Below are positions 16,237 to 24,544 of a stretch of 64,000 nt of DNA, in pieces. The stretch comes from Spyradosoma sp004558035 (lineage in GTDB: Bacteria; Verrucomicrobiota; Verrucomicrobiia; Opitutales; UBA953), in NCBI RefSeq assembly GCF_050314555.1, contig NZ_JBNPNH010000002.1, positions 310,001-374,000 on the forward strand, read 5' to 3'. Below the pieces are notes generated by a model. That model did not search any database, was not told where the DNA came from, and worked only from the letters and a program-made list of their open reading frames with translations. The translations under genes were made by a program, and so were the position numbers. The first letter of the stretch is position 1, and each line of letters begins with the position of its first letter.

Positions 16237-19200
16237 ATGAAAACAGAAAACCTTTCGAAGCCTCAGATTTTCCGACAGCGCGCGAGCGCGCTCTACGATC
16301 CTTCGCAGGAACACGACGCGTGCGGCGTCGGCATGGTCGCCGACCTGAACGGGAACGCCAGCCACCGCGTCGTCGAATGCGGCATCACCGTGCTGCGCCG
16401 CCTGATGCACCGCGGCGCGGCGGGCAGCGACCCCGAGACCGGCGACGGCGCGGGCCTGCTCCTTTCGATTCCGGACGCGTTCTTCCGCGCCGTGCTTCCC
16501 GTGGCGCTCCCGCCGGCGGGCCGCTACGGCGTCGCGATGCTCTTCGGCGGAAACGGCGCGGACGACGCGATGCGCGCCGTCGTCGAGGAAGAAGGCGGGC
16601 GCGTGATCTTCCGCCGCGAAGTGCCCGTCCACCCGGAATTCATCGGCAAGACCGCGCGCGAGAGCGCCCCGCGCATCTCGCAGCTCTTCATCGACGGGAG
16701 CGCGTTCGCCGACCGCGGCACGTTCGAGCGCAAGCTCTTCGTCATGCGCCGCCGCATCGAAAAGCTCGGGCTCGATCTCTACGTCTGCAGCATGTCGTCG
16801 CGCAGCGTCGTCTACAAGGGCCTGCTGCTCGCGACGCAGCTCTCGGAATTTTATCCGGACCTGAACGATCCGCGCTTCGTGTCGCGCCTCGCGCTCGTGC
16901 ACCAGCGCTACAGCACGAACACGTTCCCGACGTGGAACCTCGCGCACCCGTTCCGCTACCTCGCGCACAACGGCGAAATCAACACGCTGCGCGGCAATCT
17001 CAACGCGCTCAAGGCGCGGGAACGCCTGATGGAATCGCCGCTCTTCGGCGATGACCTGAAGAAGCTGCTCCCGCTTATCGACGCCGGGCAGAGCGACTCC
17101 GCGAGCCTCGACAACATGTTCGAGCTGCTCGTCGCCGCGGGCCGCCCGATGGAGCACGCGATGCTGATGCTGCTCCCGCAGGCGTGGGGCGCGAAATACT
17201 ACATGGGCAACGACGTGCGCGGATTCTTCGAATACCATTCCGCGCTGATGGAGCCGTGGGACGGTCCCGCCGCCGTGGCGTTCAGCGACGGCGTGAACGC
17301 GGGCGCGATTCTCGACCGCAACGGACTGCGCCCCGCGCGCTTCACGCTCTGCCGCGACGGGCTTTTCGTGCTCGCGAGCGAAACAGGCGTGCTCGACATT
17401 CCGCCCACGCAGATCGTCTCCAAGGGCAGACTGAAGCCCGGCGAAATGATCTTCCTCGACCTCGAAAGCCACCGCATCCTGCGCGACGCCGAGCTGAAGA
17501 ACCGCATCGCGCGCTCCAAGCCCTACCGCCGCTGGGTCGAGGAAAACCGCCTCTCCGTGCACGGGCTCTTCACGGACATCACCGCGTCCGAGCCCGAAAG
17601 CGACCTCGCCGACCGCCAGCGCTTCTTCGGCTACACGCGCGAGGATCTCGACCTCATCATCAAGCCGATGAGCGAAAGCGGCAAGGAGCCGATCGGCTCC
17701 ATGGGCAACGACGCGGCGCTCGCCGTGCTTTCCTCCAAGCCGCAGCTGCTCTTCCAGTATTTCAAGCAGCTCTTCGCGCAGGTGACGAACCCGCCGATCG
17801 ACCCGATCCGCGAAGAGCTCGTCATGAGCCTGATGACCTACATCGGCAACAAGGGCAACATTCTCGCGGAAACGCCCGAGCACGCGCGCCTCATCAAGCT
17901 GCGCCGGCCGATCCTCACGGACGACGAGCAGCGCCGCCTCGAACAGGTGGACGACGCCGGCTACGAGGCAGCCTCGATCACGTGCGCGTTCCCGCGCGGC
18001 GGCGACGGGAACGCCCTGCGCGCCGCGCTCGCGGAAATCCGCGAAAAGGCGGTGGCGGCCGTGCGCGGCGGCAAGCGCATCGTCGTGCTTTCCGACCGCG
18101 ACCTGCCCGCGGGAACGGCGGCGATTCCCTCGCTGCTGGCGACGTCGGCGGTGAACCGCGCGCTCATCGACGCGGGCCTGCGCCCGGAAATCGGGCTCAT
18201 CGTGCAGTCCGGCGAAGTGCGCGAGATCATGCACTTCGCGCTGCTGCTCGGCTTCGGCGCGACGGCGGTCAATCCCTACCTCGCGCTGCAGACGGTGACG
18301 TCGCTCGCGCGCGCCGGCAAAATCGCCTGCGATCCCGTCACGGCGGCGAGCAACTACATCAACGCCGTGGACAAGGGGCTGCTCAAGATCATGTCCAAGC
18401 TCGGCATCTCGACGCTGCGCAGCTACCGCTCCGCGCAGGCGTTCGAGGTGGTCGGGCTTTCCCGCGCCTTCATCGACGAATTTCTGCCCGGCGTCGCGAG
18501 CCGCATCGGCGGCGTCGGCATCGACGAAATCGCGCGCGAAGCGGACGCCCGCGCCGCCGCGCTCGACGCCGTTCCCGCCGCGGCCGCGAAGCCCGGCGTT
18601 CCCGCGCCCCTGCCCGAAGGCGGCCAGTACCGCGTCGTCCGCGGCGGCGAGACGCACCTGTGGACGCCGCTCTCGATGAAGACCTTCCGCGAAGCCGTTC
18701 AGGGCGGCGACTACGCCAAGTTCAAGGAATTTTCCGCCTTCGTGGACGACCAGTCCGAGCGGCTCTGCACGCTGCGCGGGCTCTTCGAGTTCGCGCCGAC
18801 GCGCCCGCTCCCGCTCGACGCCGTCGAAAGCGCGGAATCAATCATGACGCGCTTCGTCTCCGGCGCGATGTCGCTCGGCTCGCTCAGCCCGGAGACGCAC
18901 CGCACGATCGCGGCCGCGATGAACCGCATCGGCGCGATGAGCAACTGCGGCGAAGGCGGCGAAAACAGCGACCGCTTCGACACCGAGCTCAACAGCGCCG
19001 TGAAGCAGATCGCGAGCGGCCGCTTCGGCGTGACGATCAACTACCTGCGCCACGCGCGCGAGCTCCAAATCAAGATGGCTCAGGGCGCGAAGCCCGGCGA
19101 AGGCGGCCAGCTGCCCGGGCACAAGGTGGACGAATTCATCGCGCAGGTGCGCCACTCGATGCCGCACGTGACGCTGATCTCGCCGCCGCCGCACCACGAC

Positions 19201-20694
19201 ATTTATTCGATCGAGGACCTTGCGCAGCTCATCTTCGACCTGCGCAACGCGAATCCCGCGGCGCGGATTTCCGTGAAGCTCGTCTCCGAACTCGGCGTGG
19301 GCACCGTCGCCGCCGGCGTCGCCAAGGCGCACGCGGACGTCGTGCTCATCTCCGGTCACGACGGCGGCACGGGCGCCTCTCCGCTCACGAGCATCAAGCA
19401 CGCCGGGCTCCCGTGGGAACTCGGGCTCGCGGAGGCGCAGCAGACGCTCGTGCTCAACAAGCTCCGCGGGCGCGTCCGCCTGCAGGTGGACGGTCAAATC
19501 AAGACCGGGCGCGACGTCGTCGTCGGCGCGCTGCTCGGCGCAGAGGAATTCGGCTTCGCGACGATGCTGCTCGCGTGTCTCGGCTGCATCATGGACCGCC
19601 GCTGCCACACGAACAAGTGCCCCGTCGGCCTCACGACGCAGGACCCGGAATTGCGGAAAAAATTCGCGGGCAAGCCGGAATACATCATCAATTACCTGCG
19701 CTTCGTCGCGGAAGAGACGCGGGAACACCTCGCCGCGCTCGGGCTGCGCAGCCTCGACGAAGCCTGCGGCCGCAGCGACCTGCTGCGCACGAACCGCGCG
19801 ATCGATTTCTTCAAGGCGGCGAATCTGGACTTTTCCGCGATCTTCGCTCCCGCGAAGGGCGAGCGCGTGCGCTTCGACGCCGACGCGCCGAAGGAGCCGC
19901 TCCGCGCGTTCGACGACCGCGAGCTGCTCGGCGCGCTCAGGCTCGACGGTTCCCGCGAAACGCTCTTCCGCGAAATCTCCAACGTGGACCGCACGGCGGG
20001 AACGCGCCTCTCGGGCGAAATCGTCGCGCGCTTCGGCGAGAAAGGTCTGCCCGAAGACACGATCACGGTGAACTTCCGCGGCGTCGCCGGGCAGAGCTTC
20101 GGCGCCTTCCTCGCGCCGGGCGTCACGCTGCACCTGTGCGGCGAGGCGAACGACTTCGTCGGCAAAGGCATTTCCGGCGGCAAGATCGTCGTGCGCGTTC
20201 CGCCGGAAGCGGCGTTCGCGGCGGAATCCAACGTCATCGCCGGGAACGTCGTCGGCTACGGCGGCACGGCGGGCAAGATTTTCGTCAACGGGCTCGCGGG
20301 CGAGCGCTTCGGCATCCGCAACAGCGGCGCGACGCTCGTCGCCGAAGGCGTCGGCGACCACGGCTGCGAATACATGACCGGCGGGCGCGTCGTCGTGCTC
20401 GGCAAGGTCGGCGTCAACTTCGCCGCGGGCATGACGGGCGGGCTCGCCTACGTCTTCGACGAGACGGGAGACTTCGACCTCAGCTGCAACATCGAGAGCG
20501 TGGACCTCGAAAGCATCGAGCCGGGAACGGCGGCGGAAGCCGAGCTGCGCGCGCTCATCGAGGCGCACTACGACGAGACCGGAAGCGCGAAGGCGCGGCG
20601 CGTTCTCGAAGACTGGGAAAACTGCCGCCCGAAATTCGTCCGCGTCTTCCCCGTGGAATACCGCAACGCCCTCGCGAAAATGCAGAACAAGTGA
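16237..20694 (+). CDS. gltB: Glutamate synthase large subunit
   Basis: This 1485-aa protein converts glutamine and 2-oxoglutarate to two glutamates. The class II amidotransferase domain has its catalytic Cys at residue 29 (SQEHDACGVGMVADLNG), implying removal of a 28-residue propeptide. The central domain, the FMN/2-oxoglutarate domain (GGTGASPLTSIKHAGLPWEL) and the 3Fe-4S cysteines (ACLGCIMDRRCHTNKCPVG, residues about 1113-1130) follow. The C-terminal GXGXG beta-helix comes last. An in-frame ATG at 16192 would add 15 residues over the operator-like repeat; the ATG at 16237 (MKTENLSKPQIF) is preferred. No small-subunit gene (gltD) lies next to it; dapF follows after 31 bases. Confidence 0.95.
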   Translation: MKTENLSKPQIFRQRASALYDPSQEHDACGVGMVADLNGNASHRVVECGITVLRRLMHRGAAGSDPETGDGAGLLLSIPDAFFRAVLPVALPPAGRYGVAMLFGGNGADDAMRAVVEEEGGRVIFRREVPVHPEFIGKTARESAPRISQLFIDGSAFADRGTFERKLFVMRRRIEKLGLDLYVCSMSSRSVVYKGLLLATQLSEFYPDLNDPRFVSRLALVHQRYSTNTFPTWNLAHPFRYLAHNGEINTLRGNLNALKARERLMESPLFGDDLKKLLPLIDAGQSDSASLDNMFELLVAAGRPMEHAMLMLLPQAWGAKYYMGNDVRGFFEYHSALMEPWDGPAAVAFSDGVNAGAILDRNGLRPARFTLCRDGLFVLASETGVLDIPPTQIVSKGRLKPGEMIFLDLESHRILRDAELKNRIARSKPYRRWVEENRLSVHGLFTDITASEPESDLADRQRFFGYTREDLDLIIKPMSESGKEPIGSMGNDAALAVLSSKPQLLFQYFKQLFAQVTNPPIDPIREELVMSLMTYIGNKGNILAETPEHARLIKLRRPILTDDEQRRLEQVDDAGYEAASITCAFPRGGDGNALRAALAEIREKAVAAVRGGKRIVVLSDRDLPAGTAAIPSLLATSAVNRALIDAGLRPEIGLIVQSGEVREIMHFALLLGFGATAVNPYLALQTVTSLARAGKIACDPVTAASNYINAVDKGLLKIMSKLGISTLRSYRSAQAFEVVGLSRAFIDEFLPGVASRIGGVGIDEIAREADARAAALDAVPAAAAKPGVPAPLPEGGQYRVVRGGETHLWTPLSMKTFREAVQGGDYAKFKEFSAFVDDQSERLCTLRGLFEFAPTRPLPLDAVESAESIMTRFVSGAMSLGSLSPETHRTIAAAMNRIGAMSNCGEGGENSDRFDTELNSAVKQIASGRFGVTINYLRHARELQIKMAQGAKPGEGGQLPGHKVDEFIAQVRHSMPHVTLISPPPHHDIYSIEDLAQLIFDLRNANPAARISVKLVSELGVGTVAAGVAKAHADVVLISGHDGGTGASPLTSIKHAGLPWELGLAEAQQTLVLNKLRGRVRLQVDGQIKTGRDVVVGALLGAEEFGFATMLLACLGCIMDRRCHTNKCPVGLTTQDPELRKKFAGKPEYIINYLRFVAEETREHLAALGLRSLDEACGRSDLLRTNRAIDFFKAANLDFSAIFAPAKGERVRFDADAPKEPLRAFDDRELLGALRLDGSRETLFREISNVDRTAGTRLSGEIVARFGEKGLPEDTITVNFRGVAGQSFGAFLAPGVTLHLCGEANDFVGKGISGGKIVVRVPPEAAFAAESNVIAGNVVGYGGTAGKIFVNGLAGERFGIRNSGATLVAEGVGDHGCEYMTGGRVVVLGKVGVNFAAGMTGGLAYVFDETGDFDLSCNIESVDLESIEPGTAAEAELRALIEAHYDETGSAKARRVLEDWENCRPKFVRVFPVEYRNALAKMQNK

Positions 20695-20725
20695 CGCAAA
20701 GGACAAACTTCTGATTTTTACAGCC

Positions 20726-21496
20726 ATGCGATTCTTCAAATACACCGGACTCGGGAACGACTTCGTCGTCGTCCGCGCCGAAGACGTTCCCGCGACGCTC
20801 GACGCCGTCGCGCTCTGCGACCGCCGCTTCGGCGTCGGCGCCGACGGCGTCGTGATCGTGCGCCCGCTCGGCGGGAACGCCTACGAAATGCGCATCCTCA
20901 ACTCCGACGGCTCCGTCGCGATGATGTGCGGGAACGCCTCGCGCTGCGTCGCGAAATTCATCCGCGACCGCCTCGGCGGCGACGGGAACGCGTTCGACCT
21001 GCACACGCTCAGCGGCGTCGTCCGCACCGAAATCCGCGCCGACGGGCTCGTCCGCGTGGACATGGGCAAGGCGCGCGACTTCCTCGGCGCCATCTCGCTG
21101 CGGACGGACGGGCGCGAGTTTTCCGCCGAAACCGTCTCCATGGGCAACCCGCACGCCGTGATCTTCACGGACGACGCGGGCGCCGTGCCGCTCGAAAAAT
21201 GGGGCGCCGCGCTCGAGCACGACTCGCAGTTTCCCGACCGCTGCAACATCGAATTCGCGCAGGCGCTCTCGCGCGAAAAAATCCGCATGCGCGTGTGGGA
21301 ACGCGGCTGCGGCGTCACTGCCGCCTGCGGCACGGGCAGCTGCGCGACCTTCGTCGCCGCGCAGAAACGCGGGCTCGTCGGCGCGGGAGCGGAAATCGTC
21401 CTCGACGGAGGCTCGCTCTTCATCGAGCGAGAACGCGACGACGCGTCCGTCTTCATGACGGGCGCCGCGCGCGAAGTCTTCCTCGGCGAAATCTGA
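20726..21496 (+). CDS. dapF: Diaminopimelate epimerase
   Basis: This 256-aa enzyme interconverts LL- and meso-DAP for lysine and peptidoglycan synthesis. The N-terminus FFKYTGLGNDFVVVRAEDVP is typical. The two catalytic cysteines are Cys68 in MMCGNASRCVAKFIRD and Cys201 in TAACGTGSCATFVAA, with the characteristic Asn/Gly context in both halves. Length is slightly short but complete. It starts 31 bases after gltB and ends 32 bases before dapL, so dapF-dapL probably form a unit for the aminotransferase variant of the DAP pathway. Confidence 0.96.
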   Translation: MRFFKYTGLGNDFVVVRAEDVPATLDAVALCDRRFGVGADGVVIVRPLGGNAYEMRILNSDGSVAMMCGNASRCVAKFIRDRLGGDGNAFDLHTLSGVVRTEIRADGLVRVDMGKARDFLGAISLRTDGREFSAETVSMGNPHAVIFTDDAGAVPLEKWGAALEHDSQFPDRCNIEFAQALSREKIRMRVWERGCGVTAACGTGSCATFVAAQKRGLVGAGAEIVLDGGSLFIERERDDASVFMTGAAREVFLGEI

Positions 21497-21506
21497 AAGT
21501 CGTTTC

Positions 21507-21526
21507 TTTAAGCCTTAACCTTTTTT
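21507..21526. repeat. Heptad repeat upstream of dapL
   Basis: TTTAAGC, CTTAACC and a T6 run, ending three bases before the dapL ATG. It occupies the place where a ribosome binding site would be expected, yet contains no purine-rich Shine-Dalgarno sequence. Confidence 0.55.
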
Positions 21527-21528
21527 CC

Positions 21529-22743
21529 ATGAACGAAAAAATCCTCAATCCGTATTATTCCCGGCTCCCGGAGAGCTATCTTTTCTCGACGATCGCGGCG
21601 CGCATCGCGCAGTACCGCGACACGCATCCGAGCGCGCGCATCATCCGCCTCGGCATCGGCGACGTCACGCGGCCGCTCGTTCCCGCCGTCGTCGAGGCGA
21701 TGCACGCCGCCACCGACGAAATGGCGAAGAAGGCGAGCTTCCGCGGCTACGGGCCCGAACAGGGCTACGCCTTCCTGCGCGAAGCCGTCGTGCGCGGCGA
21801 ATACGCGTCGCGCAACGTGGACGTCAGCCCCGACGAGGTCTTCATCAGCGACGGCTCCAAGTGCGACGTCGCGAACTTCCAGGAGCTCTTTTCCTCCGAC
21901 TGCCGCGTCGCGATTCCCGATCCCGTCTATCCCGTCTATCTCGACAGCAACGTCATGGCGGGACGCAGCGGGAACGTCGCTCCCGACGGGCATTTCGACG
22001 GCGTCGTCTATCTCGCCGCCGACGCGGACAACGACTTCCAGCCGAGCGTGCCCGACGTTCCCGCGGAAATCATCTACCTGTGCAGCCCGAACAACCCGAC
22101 GGGAACGGTGCTCACGCGCGCGACGCTGGAAAAATTCGTCGAATACGCGCTGGCGCACGGCTCCGTGATTCTCTTCGACGCGGCGTATTCCGCCTACATC
22201 CGCGACGAAGGGCTGCCGCATTCGATCTACGAAATTCCCGGCGCGAAGAAATGCGCGGTCGAGTTCCGCAGCTTCTCCAAGACCGCCGGCTTCACGGGCG
22301 TGCGCTGCGCGTGCACGGTCGTGCCGCACGAAATGCCGGAGCTCCACGCGATGTGGCTGCGCCGCCAGACGACGAAGTTCAACGGCGTGAACTACATCGT
22401 GCAGCGCGGCGCCGAAGCCGTCTATTCCGAAGCCGGCAACCGCCAGATCCGCGAAGTCGTCGCCGGCTACATGGCGAACGCCGCGAAGATCCGCGCCAAG
22501 CTCGCCGAATGCGGCCACACGGTTTACGGGGGCGAGCACGCGCCCTACATCTGGTGGAAGCTCGCGGGCGGCGAAAAATCGTTCGATTTCTTCGACCGTC
22601 TCCTGGAGACCTGCGAAGTCGTCGGCACGCCGGGCAGCGGCTTCGGTCCGCGCGGCGAAGGCTATTTCCGCCTCACCGCCTTCGGCGACCCGGAAGAAAC
22701 GGAGCTCGCGCTGCTCCGCATCGCCGCCAAGCTCTCCCGCTGA
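21529..22743 (+). CDS. dapL: LL-diaminopimelate aminotransferase
   Basis: This 404-aa fold-type I PLP enzyme makes LL-DAP from tetrahydrodipicolinate in one step. The DapL variant is known from plants, Chlamydiae and Verrucomicrobium. The start MNEKILNPYYSRLPESYLFS is characteristic, followed by RLGIGDVTRPLVPAVVEAMH and FRGYGPEQGYAFLREAVV. YLCSPNNPTGTVL is the substrate-contact motif, and the PLP lysine is Lys251 in FRSFSKTAGFTGVRCA. The C-terminus (GTPGSGFGPRGEGYFRLTAF) is complete. The start at 21529 is set by family alignment; the same frame is open far upstream without coding character. It pairs functionally with dapF. Confidence 0.96.
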   Translation: MNEKILNPYYSRLPESYLFSTIAARIAQYRDTHPSARIIRLGIGDVTRPLVPAVVEAMHAATDEMAKKASFRGYGPEQGYAFLREAVVRGEYASRNVDVSPDEVFISDGSKCDVANFQELFSSDCRVAIPDPVYPVYLDSNVMAGRSGNVAPDGHFDGVVYLAADADNDFQPSVPDVPAEIIYLCSPNNPTGTVLTRATLEKFVEYALAHGSVILFDAAYSAYIRDEGLPHSIYEIPGAKKCAVEFRSFSKTAGFTGVRCACTVVPHEMPELHAMWLRRQTTKFNGVNYIVQRGAEAVYSEAGNRQIREVVAGYMANAAKIRAKLAECGHTVYGGEHAPYIWWKLAGGEKSFDFFDRLLETCEVVGTPGSGFGPRGEGYFRLTAFGDPEETELALLRIAAKLSR

Positions 22744-22783
22744 CGCGTTTCCGACCGCAGAGAAACGGAACTCCGCGGGAACG

Positions 22784-22815
22784 AAAAGGAGGGCGACCGC
22801 CCGCGGTCGCTCTCC
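22784..22815 (-). terminator. Terminator between dapL and the toxin-like relic
   Basis: GGAGGGCGACCGC (22788-22800) pairs with GCGGTCGCTCTCC (22803-22815) with one mismatch and a 2-base loop. On the minus strand the stem is followed by TTTTCG. It lies 52 bases past the stop of the small minus-strand gene at 22867 and may also stop dapL transcription. Confidence 0.6.
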
Positions 22816-22866
22816 GAAATCTTACACGCACGCGCTCGTCGACATACTTCCCGCCGATTCTATACG

Positions 22867-23121
22867 CTACAAGCTTCCCGTTGCCGTCGAAGCAAGCATC
22901 TCCATCACTTGATCGTGCTCCGGAAAAACCCCCAACTTCTCGTGGTAATTCAGAATCGAACGCCCCATCTGAAGAAGCTGCTTTTCCGTTTTCAGACAAA
23001 GTAGCGTCTGAAATATCGTCTCGGAAGAGAGCCCGCAATAAATCAACAGATGGCAGACGCCCGCGCGACGTGGCGTCATCCAAGAGCTGATATGCTCGTT
23101 TTCTCCTGCGGTCAAATTCAT
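22867..23121 (-). CDS. Small nested ORF B, paralogue of ORF A (possible partner of toxin-like module B)
   Basis: It encodes 84 aa, from MNLTAGENEHISSWMTPRRA to ASTATGSL. It is about 45% identical by eye to the product of 23467-23763 over about 80 residues. Shared features include ENE, SW, RA-x-x-C-x-x-LL, SS, LL-x-LKT, Q-x-x-x-MG, EK-x-G and H-x-QVM. It lies in a different minus-strand frame, nested within the longer relic frame, and starts inside that frame's PKDEFDRRRKRA segment. AAGG lies immediately before the ATG, too close for an ideal ribosome binding site. Predicted helical, no signal peptide. The repeated pairing with a toxin-like segment makes an immunity or antitoxin role conceivable, but this is inference. 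Confidence 0.6.
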   Translation of the reverse strand: MNLTAGENEHISSWMTPRRAGVCHLLIYCGLSSETIFQTLLCLKTEKQLLQMGRSILNYHEKLGVFPEHDQVMEMLASTATGSL

Positions 23122-23401
23122 CCTTCGGCGAATTTATTTCGAAAACCGCAAGGATGTCAAACGACGCGGAAAAAGAGTCCGATTTCCGAATCAAGTAAGC
23201 CCTTTCGGAATCGACGCTGAAGTAGAAATCAATCTTCCGCTTGCTGTCGCGCAGTGCGCCGTAATTGATGTTCAACTCGGCGAGCTCCTGCATATCGACG
23301 ACCCGCCAATTATCCCACTTCCCGCGCTTCCGAAGAACCGAATACCTTATGTCCGGATCTTCCGGCGCATACGTCCCCGCGTTCCCCGTCGCGCTCTTGA
23401 A
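22867..23401 (-). pseudogene. Displaced C-terminal module B of a large polyvalent-type protein
   Basis: The frame begins with FKSATGNAGTYAPEDPDIRY followed by SV, with no start codon. 'K-S-A-x-G-N-x-G-T-(F/Y)-x-P-x-x-PDIR(F/Y)S' is a linker I associate with C-terminal regions of phage and conjugative-element large polyvalent proteins. The domain after it (SKRKIDFYFSVDSERAYL, SFDILAVFEINSPKDEFDRR) aligns with module A. Upstream in the same frame is only a CACAGAG-type repeat, so this looks like a C-terminal cassette separated from any N-terminal part. The frame stays open past the terminator to 22673, so its true end is unclear. Confidence 0.5.
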
Positions 23402-23410
23402 CGCAGGACT

Positions 23411-23452
23411 CTCTCTGTTCCTCCGTTCCTCTGTGTTCTCTGTGTTAACCTC
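23411..23452. repeat. CTCTGTGTT-type intergenic repeat between modules A and B
   Basis: The stretch contains CTCTGTTC, CTCCGTTC, CTCTGTGTTC and TCTGTGTTAACC, a degenerate 8-10 base periodic sequence. It resembles the CACAGAGAACACAGAGG elements found between genes in many bacterial phyla. It lies just after the stop of small ORF A and before module B. Confidence 0.65.
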
Positions 23453-23466
23453 GCCGCCGTCGCGGA

Positions 23467-23763
23467 CTACCGAGTTTCTTCTTCCTCGTCGAACTCGCCG
23501 TGCGAATAAACGCCCGTCTGGCGTATAGACACCATCGCCATCATCACTTGATTGTGATTCGGCATTTTCCCCGTCTTCTCCCAATAAGCTATCATTCCCT
23601 CGCCCATTGTCCGCATTTGCTCGTCCGTTTTCAAACCGAGAAGCACCGCCAACACCGCGTCCGAACTCATTTCTGAAAACGCCAACAGACCGCACAACGC
23701 CGCTCGCTTGCGTGTCCACCAGCTGTCGTATTGCTCGTTTTCTTCTCGCTTCAAATTCTTCAT
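23467..23763 (-). CDS. Small nested ORF A, paralogue of ORF B (possible partner of toxin-like module A)
   Basis: It encodes 98 aa, from MKNLKREENEQYDSWWTRKR to HGEFDEEEETR. It is homologous to the product of 22867-23121 over nearly its full length and has an extra acidic C-terminal tail. It is read in another frame inside the longer relic frame, its ATG lying within that frame's codons for DIPYEEF. Predicted helical and soluble. No Shine-Dalgarno sequence precedes the ATG. The paralogue is conserved better in this frame (about 45%) than in the surrounding long frame over the same bases (roughly one third), which supports it being a real gene. The function is unknown. Confidence 0.6.
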   Translation of the reverse strand: MKNLKREENEQYDSWWTRKRAALCGLLAFSEMSSDAVLAVLLGLKTDEQMRTMGEGMIAYWEKTGKMPNHNQVMMAMVSIRQTGVYSHGEFDEEEETR

Positions 23764-24508
23764 AGGGAATATCGACGCTGAAAACGTCGGCGATCGTGAA
23801 GTCTCCGAAATTCTTGCCCTTCACGCAAATGAAAACGAACCCGTCGAAGTAATAGGCATCGACCTTGCCGCGGTCATGCCAATACGTCCCGACTTGGCTC
23901 GCCAGCCGCCCGTAATCCGCTTTATCCTCGATGCGCCATTCCGACAAATCGGCACGCGAATACCTTTCGTCCTTTCCGTCATTTTCGTCCCCTTCTTCTC
24001 CTTTTTCCCCGACGCCTACCGCTTCCTCGCCGTCGCTCGCAAGCACCGCGTCCATCATCTCCCGCATCGCCGCGTGCGCGTCGCTCAGCGCGTTCGCAAC
24101 CCTGCGCCCGTCCTCCGCCGAAAGCTCGCGCGCCTTGTCCGCTCCCGCGTTCCCGCGCGAAAAATAAACGAAGCCGCGCTCTTCCTTGTTCCGCCTCTGC
24201 GCCTCTTCCGCCTCGCTCGCCTTGATTTTCTCGACGACCTCCGCGTGCGCCTTCTCAAGCGTCCGGATGCGCTCCTCCTTCTCCTTCGGAAACGGAGCGA
24301 ACTTCCGCGCCTTCAGCTCCTTCAACGAAGCCTCCTCTTCCGGAATCGCCGCCTTCAGCGCGTCACGATTCCTCCGAAGCTGGTCGAGAACGCCGAAAAC
24401 GCGCTGAAGAGCACCGATAGGGGCTCCGTAGTCGTAATTCCCTGCCGCGATGCGCTCCCGCCCCGAATAGACGGAATCCGAAATTCCGACGGCTCTCGGA
24501 AAACCCGC
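23467..24508 (-). pseudogene. 5'-truncated C-terminal relic of a large polyvalent-type protein, module A
   Basis: A TGA at 24509-24511 closes the frame upstream. The coding sequence then runs in from a non-start position with DSVYSGRERIAAGNYDYGAP, IGALQRVFGVLDQLRRNRDA and KEKEERIRTLEKAHAEVVEK, a well-formed protein with no N-terminus. It continues through a charged linker to ERYSRADLSEWRI and a beta-rich domain (GKVDAYYFDGFVFICVKGK, FGDFTIADVF, EARRKRAIRQL) homologous to module B. A TTG at 24325 could serve as a start. Phage or plasmid large polyvalent proteins end in similar nuclease/toxin-like domains. The region is visibly less GC-rich than its flanks and has few copies of the genome word, consistent with transfer. 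It abuts the sulP stop at 24545. Confidence 0.55.
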
Positions 24509-24544
24509 TCATGCGGCGCGACCGCCGCGCGGCAGGAAGCCGTC

